Of a stretch of DNA of 6,592 bases, positions 1 to 6,351 are shown one piece after another. The notes under the pieces are model-generated. The model was not told the DNA's origin, ran no database searches, and was given only the letters and a program-made list of their open reading frames with translations. Position 1 is the first letter of the stretch, and each line of letters begins with the position of its first letter. Source of the DNA: Coriobacteriales bacterium (GTDB taxonomy: Bacteria > Actinomycetota > Coriobacteriia > Coriobacteriales > UBA8131); contig JAIRXA010000006.1 of assembly GCA_031268525.1 (NCBI GenBank), positions 1 to 6,592 of the forward strand, in the 5' to 3' direction. Both the position numbers and the translations under genes were made by a program.

Positions 1-302
1 CCGCCTGCGTCGTTGCCCGCGAGCTCCGCGATGATGCCCGGACCCATTGCTGCGAGAATCAGGGCGATGCGCGCCCGCGTTTTGGAGGGCGCAGAAGGCG
101 CGGGCGGAGCAGAAGGCGCAGGTAACGGGGGCGACGCAGCTGAAGCGGAGGGTGTGGGCGGTGTAGAAGGCGCGGGTGACGGGGGCGACGCAGCTGAAGC
201 GGAGGGTGTGGGCTCACCCGTCAACTCAGACGCCGCGAGTTTGCCCGTTGACTCACCCGTCAGCTCCGTCATCACGTTCTTTTCGATATGTTTCTCAGAC
301 AT
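1..302 (-). CDS. Nramp-superfamily divalent metal transporter, N-terminal part (runs off the window)
   Basis: Only the first 100 codons are present. Residues 1-30 are polar, 31-73 are a Pro/Ala/Ser-rich low-complexity tail, and from Arg76 the sequence enters the first membrane helix, reading ALILAAMGPGIIAELAGNDAGG or nearly so around residues 80-101. The GPG followed by a GND-A-G-G motif is the hallmark of Nramp helix 1, where canonical members carry DPGN. Here Asp98 is kept, but Pro and Asn are replaced by Ala and Gly. Canonical Nramps import Mn2+/Fe2+ with protons. Variants lacking the Asn, including the Nramp-related magnesium transporters, differ in ion choice, so the substrate is left open between Mg2+ and Mn2+. 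The start at 302 is preferred because GGTGAG lies 4 nt upstream (307-312); an in-frame ATG at 314 lacks a good site. The gene is 24 bp downstream of the MgtE-like gene on the same strand, so probably co-transcribed. The long proline-rich tail before helix 1 is unusual for the family. Confidence 0.82.
   Translation of the reverse strand, partial: MSEKHIEKNVMTELTGESTGKLAASELTGEPTPSASAASPPSPAPSTPPTPSASAASPPLPAPSAPPAPSAPSKTRARIALILAAMGPGIIAELAGNDAG
111..213 (-). repeat. 54-bp tandem repeat coding for a Pro/Ala/Ser tail
   Basis: Two 49-bp copies (111-159 and 165-213) lie 54 bp apart and differ at only two bases. The 54-bp period equals 18 codons, so the repeat is in frame within the N-terminal tail of the Nramp-like gene and yields two near-identical blocks of TPSASAASPP type (residues 32-41 and 50-59). 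A shorter 18-bp spacing of AGAAGGCG is also seen at 93 and 111. It looks like expansion by slippage or unequal crossover inside a disordered linker. Confidence 0.85.
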
Positions 303-326
303 GGCGCTCACCATCCGACGCGCCCG

Positions 327-2225
327 CTAGGCAACGATCCAGGGAGTGAGCAGCCAAGCCAGTGACAGCTGAATGAGCAGTGCGAACAGCATGGCTGCCA
401 GCGTAATGCCCGTGTTGCTCAGGGTCTTGTCGCGGGACAGGCGACGACGACCGTAGAGGTTGACGAGGAAGGAGAGCGCGAGCAGCACGAAACTGGCTAT
501 GAGTGTCGGCGCGAACGCACCCTGCAGGGCGTAATGCCCATAGAGGCGAGCCTGCTCGCCATCCCAGGAGTCGGGCCAGATGCTCAGAGTAGCATTTGCA
601 CTGGCAAGTGCTGATGAGAGCGCCCAGAAGAAGAGCCCAACGATCTCAGTCACCACAACCGCGAACAGCAGATTGCGTCCAAAGACGTGTGCGATCTCAC
701 CAGGCTTGCGGCTGCCCTCGTAATCGAGCAGGTCGCCGAGGGCAAGGGCCACGGCGTTCTCCGCCAGAATCAAGACGAAAGGCGCAAGCAGCAACGCGCC
801 ACCGAGCCGCGCAAAGCCGCCCGCAAAAATCGTAAGCACAGCGACGATCGCCCAGACGATGAACCACAGTTCGCGGCGCACGAGCCAGCGGGCAAGCGTG
901 CCCACCGAGGCGGTCTCATCGCCACTGCGCGTCCCCCGTCCGCCTCGACCAGCGCCAATACTGCCCGCTCCCGCGATTGCCAGATCCTCGGAGTGTTCCT
1001 CCTCCAGAACATCCATCGCGTCGTCGACGGTGACGATACCCAGCAGTTTGCGGCTCTCATCCACGACGGGCATCGCCAGCAGGTCGTACTTTGAGATGGC
1101 GTCGGCCACGTCTTCCTGATCATCCTCGGGATCGGCGGTGATCAGATCGCGTGTCACCAGATCATACAGCGCCGTTTCGTTGTCGGCCAGTACGAGCACG
1201 CGCAGGGACAAAGCCCCGGATAAACGCCCATCAGCGTCGAGCGTGTAGACGTAATGCACCGTCTCGTGGTCATCATCGAGTCGTCGCAGCTTCTCAATGG
1301 TCGCGCCGACAGTCGTCTCCTCGGGTAGTGCGACAAACTCTGGCGTCATGATGCCACCAGCGGTCTTGTCGCGATAACCGAGCAGCGCACGGATGCGCCG
1401 CTGGTCGGAGACACCCATCAGCCACAGGAGCTTCTCCTTCTTCTCGTAGGGTAGATCGCCCAGAATATCGGCCGCATCATCGGGGTCCATATTCGCGAGC
1501 AGATCGGCGGCTTCATTTTCTGAGAGGTCGTCGATCATGTCTGCCTGATACTCGTCCTCCAACTCAGAGAAGGTCTCGGCAGCCTGTTGCTTGTCGAGGT
1601 GGTCAAAGACCAGAGCCCGCTGGTGTGGATTGAGTTGTTCCAGAATATCGGCGACGTCGGCAGGGTGCAGCTCCGAGAGCCGCTTATGGCTCATTGCCAA
1701 TTTGACGCTGGAGAGGTCGCGGTCGACCAGTTCCATGTAGTTCCAGGCGATGACCTGCTCTTCCAGTGGATGGCCAAACAGCTTGGTAACGGCCAGTGCC
1801 GCGCGTTCGGCCACCGGGGCAAAGCCGCGCAGGATGCCACGCGCGCCCACCTCAGCCCCGAGCAGTCGCAGCTGCGGCCCGGAGCTGGAGAACTTGAGGT
1901 CGTTGACACGCACGACCTTGAGTCCCTGTGTGTCCACGATCTGTTTGTTGAGCAGATCGCGGGCGAGCAGGATCTCATCGGGCTGTAGATAGGAGAAACG
2001 GATATCTACTGCAGGCTTGTTGAGGGCAATGCGGCCGCCCTCAAAACTCGCGACATACTTGCGCCATGAGACCATGAAAGGCGTCTTGGAAGGCCCCAGA
2101 AAGGCCAGTGAGGTGATGCGTGGAAAGACCTCACCGGTTTGGATGGCGAGATCGGAGATACGGCCGATCTCCTCCCCATCGGAGTCGAGAACCGGCTTTC
2201 CCAGCATCTGGGAGAGGTACAACAT
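327..2225 (-). CDS. MgtE-like membrane protein with PRC-barrel-like, MgtE_N and CBS domains
   Basis: A 632-residue protein. Residues 1-80 and about 85-165 look like two PRC-barrel-like units (the first begins LSQMLGKPVLDSDGEEIGRI). Residues 180-285 are an MgtE N domain with the typical LHPADVADILEQL and MDPDDAADIL repeats. Residues 290-412 are a CBS pair (MTPEFVALPEETTVGATIEK; LLGIVTVDDAMDVLEEE). A Gly/Arg-rich linker (420-438) leads to five predicted helices (about 453-469, 474-498, 518-540, 571-590, 605-628). In MgtE the N and CBS domains sense cytosolic Mg2+ and gate a five-helix channel. The last helix here aligns, from memory, with Thermus MgtE (shared SN near the start, LLIxLSxAxLL later), but the pore Asp432 position is Met612. 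The glycine-rich GGN motif of helix 2 is replaced by LILAENAVALAL. It may therefore be a sensor or partner of the adjacent Nramp protein rather than a channel. The start at 2225 is supported by AAGGAA 6 nt upstream (2232-2237). Domain assignment is strong; transport ability is doubtful. Confidence 0.88.
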   Translation of the reverse strand: MLYLSQMLGKPVLDSDGEEIGRISDLAIQTGEVFPRITSLAFLGPSKTPFMVSWRKYVASFEGGRIALNKPAVDIRFSYLQPDEILLARDLLNKQIVDTQGLKVVRVNDLKFSSSGPQLRLLGAEVGARGILRGFAPVAERAALAVTKLFGHPLEEQVIAWNYMELVDRDLSSVKLAMSHKRLSELHPADVADILEQLNPHQRALVFDHLDKQQAAETFSELEDEYQADMIDDLSENEAADLLANMDPDDAADILGDLPYEKKEKLLWLMGVSDQRRIRALLGYRDKTAGGIMTPEFVALPEETTVGATIEKLRRLDDDHETVHYVYTLDADGRLSGALSLRVLVLADNETALYDLVTRDLITADPEDDQEDVADAISKYDLLAMPVVDESRKLLGIVTVDDAMDVLEEEHSEDLAIAGAGSIGAGRGGRGTRSGDETASVGTLARWLVRRELWFIVWAIVAVLTIFAGGFARLGGALLLAPFVLILAENAVALALGDLLDYEGSRKPGEIAHVFGRNLLFAVVVTEIVGLFFWALSSALASANATLSIWPDSWDGEQARLYGHYALQGAFAPTLIASFVLLALSFLVNLYGRRRLSRDKTLSNTGITLAAMLFALLIQLSLAWLLTPWIVA

Positions 2226-2323
2226 TGGTCATTCCTTTCCGTGTAGCGTCTGAAGAAACACCTCAAAATGCATTCAGCGAAAGGCAGCGTTTACTGAAGC
2301 TCGGTTGGTGCCGCCAGCTTGTA

Positions 2324-2373
2324 CCAATGCTCACCAACACTCGCCAACGCTCATCGGCTCGCACCAATGCTCA
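2324..2373. repeat. Five head-to-tail 10-bp repeats, consensus CCAAYGCTCA
   Basis: The units are CCAATGCTCA, CCAACACTCG, CCAACGCTCA, TCGGCTCGCA and CCAATGCTCA with no bases between them. Units 1 and 5 are identical and unit 4 is degenerate. The array begins about 100 bp upstream of the MgtE-like start. GTTGGTG at 2304-2310 is also an inverted match to CACCAAC at 2332-2338, giving a 7-bp stem. The 10-bp period matches one DNA helical turn, so an operator array for a regulator of the metal operon is conceivable; no known binding motif is recognised. Confidence 0.6.
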
Positions 2374-2428
2374 GGCGCTTTCTTGACAGACGTTTTCGGC
2401 AGCCCTACGGCCGCCTGGAAAGGAGACC

Positions 2429-2530
2429 GTGTGGGCTAAGGTTTGTGAATGCGATCGCTACTATGAGGAAGATCGTTCACAGGAGCCCTTTCTCCTCGAC
2501 AACATGACGGGGAAGTCTCAATGCTTTTGA
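2429..2530 (+). CDS. Possible 33-residue small protein, unrecognised
   Basis: A GTG codon at 2429 follows a purine-rich stretch (GGAAAGGAG, 2417-2425), although the gap of only 3 nt is shorter than usual. It opens a frame of 33 codons ending in TGA at 2528-2530. The peptide starts with WAKVCECDRYYEEDRSQE after the initiator, contains three cysteines (6, 8 and 32) and ends MTGKSQCF. It has no membrane segment or signal peptide. A TTGACA hexamer lies at 2383-2388, but no matching -10 was found at the proper distance. The last codons overlap the hairpin at 2510-2573. It could be a small cysteine-containing protein, a leader peptide, a remnant of a longer decayed gene, or chance. No family is recognised. 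Confidence 0.22.
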   Translation: MWAKVCECDRYYEEDRSQEPFLLDNMTGKSQCF

Positions 2531-2573
2531 GCTTCAGTTTGTTTGCGCTCAAGGCATCTGTCTGACACTTCCC
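2510..2573. other. Long imperfect inverted repeat (candidate structured RNA or miniature element)
   Basis: The outer arms GGGAAGTCTCA (2510-2520) and TGACACTTCCC (2563-2573) pair over 11 positions with one C-C mismatch. Nested inside, TGCTTTTGAGC (2522-2532) pairs with GCTCAAGGCA (2547-2556) with one bulged T and one G-U pair, closing a 14-nt loop at 2533-2546. The two stems are separated by an asymmetric internal loop (2521 versus 2557-2562). No T-run follows on either strand, so it is not a classical terminator. It could fold as RNA from either strand, or be the remnant of a small inverted-repeat element. Confidence 0.5.
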
Positions 2574-2676
2574 AAACTTTCATCATGATACGTTATCGCA
2601 GCGTATCTGGCAAATTGGATGTTCGTCCGGATAGACGGATCTCCCCAAATAAGTCCGGATCCTTTAAATTAGCCAT

Positions 2677-2736
2677 TGGCTTTTGTGATTCGAAAACGGT
2701 TTTTACGACCTGAAAGTGGCTCTTACGACTTGCAAT
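2677..2736. repeat. Three contiguous 20-bp tandem repeats before the surface protein gene
   Basis: Units at 2677-2696, 2697-2716 and 2717-2736 fit the consensus YGGYTYTTACGAYYTGAAAN. Units 1 and 2 differ at eight positions, all of them transitions. Units 2 and 3 differ at six, four of them transitions, and share TTACGAC. The array ends 54 bp before the chosen ATG at 2791. A weak TTGGCT / TTTTTA pair (2677-2682 and 2700-2705, 17-bp spacer) lies inside it. Two DNA turns per unit would place bound proteins on the same face, so this is a plausible operator array controlling the surface protein. The regulator is unknown. Confidence 0.6.
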
Positions 2737-2771
2737 CGCCTCTCAGTGCCATGGACTCTACCAGAAAGAAT

Positions 2772-2781
2772 AGGGGGCGGA
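2772..2781 (+). promoter_or_regulatory. Ribosome-binding site deciding the start of the surface protein gene
   Basis: The purine-rich run AGGGGGCGGA lies 9 nt before ATG 2791. The reading frame is open further upstream to a GTG at 2716, but that codon has no ribosome-binding site, falls inside the 20-bp repeat array, and would add 25 residues in front of an otherwise well-formed signal peptide. Confidence 0.55.
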
Positions 2782-2790
2782 ATATCTTCC

Positions 2791-5700
2791 ATGCATACGT
2801 CAAACCTTGAGCAGGCATCAAGCTCAGCACCTCTTCGGAAAGAGCGCCCCATCCTTCGCCTCGTCGCTATTTTGATGGCAGTATTGTTGGCGGTCGGGAT
2901 GCTGCCGATTGTTTCGATGGCCAAAGACGGCGAATCGCCTGAGCTGCAAGCGACGGGCGAGACATCCACGCTCATCGGCAGCGATACCATAGACGGACCC
3001 CAGACCCCTGAAGGCGATGAAAGTGATGGGGCAGGCGGAGGCGCAGGAAGCGATAGCGGCGCCATCGTCGGCGGAGGAGCGACCGGTGGAGAAGAGGGCA
3101 CCTCTGATCTCGAAGCTACAGATGCAGAAGCCACAGAAGCCGACCCTGAGACAGAAGCAGAAGCTGAGGAATCTGCCGAATCTGCCGAGAAGACCCTACT
3201 CGTACTGACAGCCTCCGGTGAGCTCGACATCTCTGAGTATCTTACGGGGCCGGTCTCCGGCGTCAGCACGCTCGATCTTGCCACTCTCAAAGACGAAGCG
3301 GTGAACTTTCCCTCCGGCACCCTGCTGCTTGAGGGGAATGCAAGTAGTAAGCGCTTCGTGCGGATCATCGACAGTTCAGCAGGTCCGACTGCAGTAAACG
3401 GCTCATACGATATCGTGCTCGGTAACTATGCGGGCGTTGAGCTTTCCGCAGGCATCGGGGCCCTTAACAGCTTCGGCTCCATCTCGGTCAAGCCCGGGGT
3501 CACCAACATCCTGCCGGTCATGACGCGCGTGAGTGTTGGCAGCATCGACATTACCGGTACCAGTCTGACGCTGGAGTCGTTTGGCAGCGCAACAGGCACC
3601 CGGGGCATCGTCGCCTCCGGCAGTGGCGTAGTCGTCGGCAGCATGAGTATCGATAATCTGACCTCCACGGGCAGTTTCAACCTTTTCACTGTCGGACGCT
3701 ATGACAGCAAAGTTTTCATCGGCGCGGAGGGAACCGCGCAGATCGGCACTTTGGCCATCGGAAACGCCAGCATCCAGTTCCCCGTGAATGCCTCTACGGA
3801 AAATAGCTGTCTGATCGGGGCTAGTTCAAACTCCAGTATCACTTCCCTGAGCGTCACCGGCAATCTGGTGCTCACCGGCTTGGGCGGCGCCTCCTACAAC
3901 AACCCCATCCCCCTGCTCGGAGAGCACAATGGGTATATCGGCGACATGGCCTTCACCTCCAGCTCCAACGTCGCCATCAGTAATTTTCATGCACCTCCCT
4001 CCGATTTCTACGGGGTGGTTATCGGGGGCTACAGCGTTGCGAATGCCGGGCCTTACAACGGACGGCTCTCTGGTAGCCTCACCCAGCAGGCAGGCAGTGT
4101 CATCACGTTCAGTAACTACACTCAGAACAGCAGCACGATTGCTCTGGGTGGCGACTTCAACAATGTCTACCTGAATGGCACAATCGACATCACCGCCAGC
4201 GGCACCGGGGGTGCTGTCATCGGGCGTGGGTTGGGCTCGTCCTGGCAGACGACCAACAGTCTGGTTATTGGCTCCTTGGCTGATGTGCGTATCGTCAGTG
4301 CTGGGTATTTCTCGGTGGCTATCGGCAACTCCGGCAGTACAGCGCCGATCAGTAAGATCATTGTGGAGAAGGGTGCGACGGTCGATATAGCCGTCACCAC
4401 AAGCTATTCCCTCCTGCACTACTGGGATGTTGAGATCGCTTTCGGCGCGGGTTATCTGATGGCTCCCAAGATCATGATTGGTGCCGTACGGGACAGTGCG
4501 GGCGACTGGTCTGTGCCGCTGGGCTCTGATGGCGGGGCGCAGACCACGATCCGACTCAATAATCTCCGCGCGATCGGTGGCGGCACCTTGCGGATCAACG
4601 CGAACGTGTATGCCGAGGTTGCCCCTGGCCACGATTTCTATGGCTCCAAGGGTGCCACTACCACCGTGCTGGGCGGCAGCTATCTGGTAACCGATGGCAG
4701 TGGCAGCGGCAAGGGCACCAGCGGCAGTGCCAGCGGTAACGGTGCTGGCGACTGGGCAAGCCCCTTTACGGTCAGTATGGCTTCGAGTTCGTCTTCGCAG
4801 GCGCGGCTCAACACCAGAGGCATCAATCAGTATAACGAAGCGCTCACCGAGCTCTGGTACGAGGATCCCGCCGTCAGCGAAGCCTTCAGCTTCCATGTTC
4901 CGGCGGCCAATTTTGGCGCGCTGCCCGCCTATGACTTTGTTTCACCCGCCAACTTCAGTGGGGCTTATGGAGCCGAAATCAAATCGCTGTACTTCCCGCA
5001 GCGCAGCCTCTATGCTCGCCTGCTAACGCCGTCTGCAGGAGGGACGATCGCTGCGAATGGCACGGTTGCTCTTGAGTTCGACCGTCCCATACTGGCAAGT
5101 GAGAACCTGAACCAAGGTAAGGTCATCACCATCGAGCAATCGCCCAGTATCTTCACGATTGCACTGAATGATGCTTCCGTTGCTTCCGGCATACTGCGCT
5201 TTGGCAGCAGCAGCGAGAATGGCGACGACAAGGTCATTTTCATCGACCTCTCTCAGCTCGTCGCCCAGAATGGCATGGGTATACAGGCGGACTTTAGCAA
5301 CACACTTGTTAAACTGTCGGCTGGCAGTCTGCACTGCTTCATCGAGCAGGATAACGACGACCCCAAGTTAACCCAGCGTCGCGATCTGGTGGCCTATAGC
5401 GCTGCTTTTAGGACAGAGGCCCTCCCTGATGAGTACCACATCACCTTCGATCTCAATGGTGCTTCAGGTGCTATCGATTCGCAGACCATCACCGAGGGCG
5501 ATCTTGTCGAGGAGCCTGAAGCCCCTGAGTGGGCGGGCTATACCTTTGAGGGTTGGTATGTCGCTGGTGAAAGTGGCGAGGGCGATGATGAACTGGCCTG
5601 GGACTTTGCTGTCGCACCGAGCAATGACCTGACACTGGTTGCTCACTGGAGCGAGGACCTAGTTGTCGGTCCCGGCCTTGGTAGTCCCGGCAACGGCGAC

Positions 5701-6324
5701 GATTCCGACAACGGCGACGACACTGGCGATCCCGACAACGGTGGTGGTACTGGTGACTTTGGTACCGGCGGCGGCACCGGAGATGGCGGCACGGTGCTGG
5801 CTCAGCTACCTGCACAAGTGAGCGCCCCCATCACAACCCTTGATCAGTTGGTAGAAGCCGCCGAGGACCAGGACATCGATATGCTCAACATCGGCGGGAC
5901 CGAAATCCCGTATGCCGCACCGAACGGCGTTAACAGTTGGGCTCTGGCCAATCTGGTGTTGACAGTCATTTCGCTGATTACGGCAGCGGTCGGACTGATA
6001 CTGGGCTTTCGTCGTCGGAGCGATAGCCGTAAGGACGCGGGCGCGACTACAGAGACTACCGCTGTTACGCCCCCTTCGTTCGATCCGCGCCAGCTTGTGC
6101 TGGGGATCATGGCAGCGGTGGTTGCGGTGGCTGCGATCATTCTCCTGCTTCTTACTGAGGACTTCCGCCAACCGATGGTTCTTACCGACAAGTGGACCAT
6201 ACTGACGGCCATACCGACGCTTGCCATCTTTGTCCTCCTTACCATTGAGCAACTGGTCAGCAGTCGCGATACTGATGATGCTTTTGACAATAAAGACCTC
6301 AAGAAGGCATCGCTGAACGCCTGA
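2791..6324 (+). CDS. Large secreted surface protein with beta-repeat region, InlB B-repeat and three-helix membrane anchor
   Basis: A 1177-residue protein counted from ATG 2791. Residues 1-44 form a signal peptide: basic KERPILR, then a hydrophobic core from about 24 to 43, with likely cleavage after SMA. Residues 46-135 are a Gly- then Glu/Ala-rich disordered stretch. Residues about 136-640 are rich in Gly, Ser, Thr, Val and Ile, with recurring short strands and VIG/IG turns, suggesting a beta-solenoid or similar repeat fold. Residues about 743-875 look Ig-like (TPSAGGTIAANGTVALEFDR). Residues 882-954 are one InlB B-repeat (Flg_new): YHITFDLNG, then GYTFEGWY, then DLTLVAHW. After a Gly/Asp/Asn linker (958-1001) the C-terminus has three helices (about 1050-1073, 1101-1121, 1135-1155), with RRR after the first and LLTEDFRQPMVLTDKWTI between the last two. 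No LPXTG sorting motif is present, so anchoring is by these helices. Only two cysteines occur (340 and 849). The role is probably adhesion or another cell-surface function; the ligand is unknown. The gene stands alone, with its own terminator. Confidence 0.88.
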   Translation: MHTSNLEQASSSAPLRKERPILRLVAILMAVLLAVGMLPIVSMAKDGESPELQATGETSTLIGSDTIDGPQTPEGDESDGAGGGAGSDSGAIVGGGATGGEEGTSDLEATDAEATEADPETEAEAEESAESAEKTLLVLTASGELDISEYLTGPVSGVSTLDLATLKDEAVNFPSGTLLLEGNASSKRFVRIIDSSAGPTAVNGSYDIVLGNYAGVELSAGIGALNSFGSISVKPGVTNILPVMTRVSVGSIDITGTSLTLESFGSATGTRGIVASGSGVVVGSMSIDNLTSTGSFNLFTVGRYDSKVFIGAEGTAQIGTLAIGNASIQFPVNASTENSCLIGASSNSSITSLSVTGNLVLTGLGGASYNNPIPLLGEHNGYIGDMAFTSSSNVAISNFHAPPSDFYGVVIGGYSVANAGPYNGRLSGSLTQQAGSVITFSNYTQNSSTIALGGDFNNVYLNGTIDITASGTGGAVIGRGLGSSWQTTNSLVIGSLADVRIVSAGYFSVAIGNSGSTAPISKIIVEKGATVDIAVTTSYSLLHYWDVEIAFGAGYLMAPKIMIGAVRDSAGDWSVPLGSDGGAQTTIRLNNLRAIGGGTLRINANVYAEVAPGHDFYGSKGATTTVLGGSYLVTDGSGSGKGTSGSASGNGAGDWASPFTVSMASSSSSQARLNTRGINQYNEALTELWYEDPAVSEAFSFHVPAANFGALPAYDFVSPANFSGAYGAEIKSLYFPQRSLYARLLTPSAGGTIAANGTVALEFDRPILASENLNQGKVITIEQSPSIFTIALNDASVASGILRFGSSSENGDDKVIFIDLSQLVAQNGMGIQADFSNTLVKLSAGSLHCFIEQDNDDPKLTQRRDLVAYSAAFRTEALPDEYHITFDLNGASGAIDSQTITEGDLVEEPEAPEWAGYTFEGWYVAGESGEGDDELAWDFAVAPSNDLTLVAHWSEDLVVGPGLGSPGNGDDSDNGDDTGDPDNGGGTGDFGTGGGTGDGGTVLAQLPAQVSAPITTLDQLVEAAEDQDIDMLNIGGTEIPYAAPNGVNSWALANLVLTVISLITAAVGLILGFRRRSDSRKDAGATTETTAVTPPSFDPRQLVLGIMAAVVAVAAIILLLLTEDFRQPMVLTDKWTILTAIPTLAIFVLLTIEQLVSSRDTDDAFDNKDLKKASLNA
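5689..5790 (+). repeat. Gly/Asp/Asn low-complexity linker within the surface protein
   Basis: Short iterations of GGCGACGA and GACAACGG type encode blocks such as NGDDSDNGDD and TGDPDNGGG (residues about 966-1000), placed between the InlB-type repeat and the membrane-anchor module. It most likely acts as a flexible spacer through the cell wall; the dense Asp/Asn content could bind divalent cations, but no formal calcium-binding motif is claimed. Confidence 0.6.
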
Positions 6325-6351
6325 GATACAGCCTGAGAGGCAAAGCTTTAG

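Larger units (their letters stand above)
2226..2790. other. Divergent intergenic region, about 565 bp
   Basis: This stretch separates the minus-strand metal operon from the plus-strand surface protein gene and must hold promoters for both. Moving left to right it holds the ribosome-binding site of the MgtE-like gene (2232-2237), a 10-bp x5 tandem repeat (2324-2373), a weak 33-codon ORF (2429-2530), a long imperfect hairpin (2510-2573), an 8-bp direct repeat GTCCGGAT (2625-2632 and 2653-2660) and a 20-bp x3 tandem repeat (2677-2736). From about 2575 to 2700 it is visibly more AT-rich than the flanks. No convincing -35/-10 pair could be fixed for either strand, and no magnesium M-box or manganese yybP-ykoY riboswitch signature was recognised. 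Confidence 0.7.

Noticed and set aside
300..314. Upstream in-frame ATG at 314 as start of the Nramp-like gene
   Set aside because: It lacks a ribosome-binding site at proper spacing, while the ATG at 302 has GGTGAG 4 nt upstream. The choice changes only four residues.
13..330. Open frame on the plus strand at the left edge, Gly/Ala/Glu-rich
   Set aside because: It is antisense to the Nramp-like gene. The minus-strand frame has the recognisable GPG...GND motif, and the plus frame only reflects the GC-rich repeat.
2383..2411. TTGACA at 2383-2388 as a -35 box
   Set aside because: The hexamer at the correct distance (TACGGC) is a poor -10, and transcription would start on top of the ribosome-binding site of the small ORF.
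2587..2607. GATACG / CGTATC inverted repeat with 9-nt loop
   Set aside because: A 6-bp stem with no T-run and no partner signals; this can easily occur by chance in the AT-richer region.
2716..2790. GTG at 2716 as the start of the surface protein
   Set aside because: There is no ribosome-binding site, it lies within the 20-bp repeat array, and it would put 25 extra residues before the signal peptide.
2703..3368. 221-codon open frame on the minus strand
   Set aside because: It is antisense to the signal peptide and linker of the surface protein, has Ser/Pro/Ala low-complexity composition, and shows no domain.
3826..4896. 356-codon open frame on the minus strand inside the surface protein gene
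   Set aside because: Its length is explained by the base composition of the opposite coding frame. Its Arg/His/Asp-rich translation has no hydrophobic pattern or motif.
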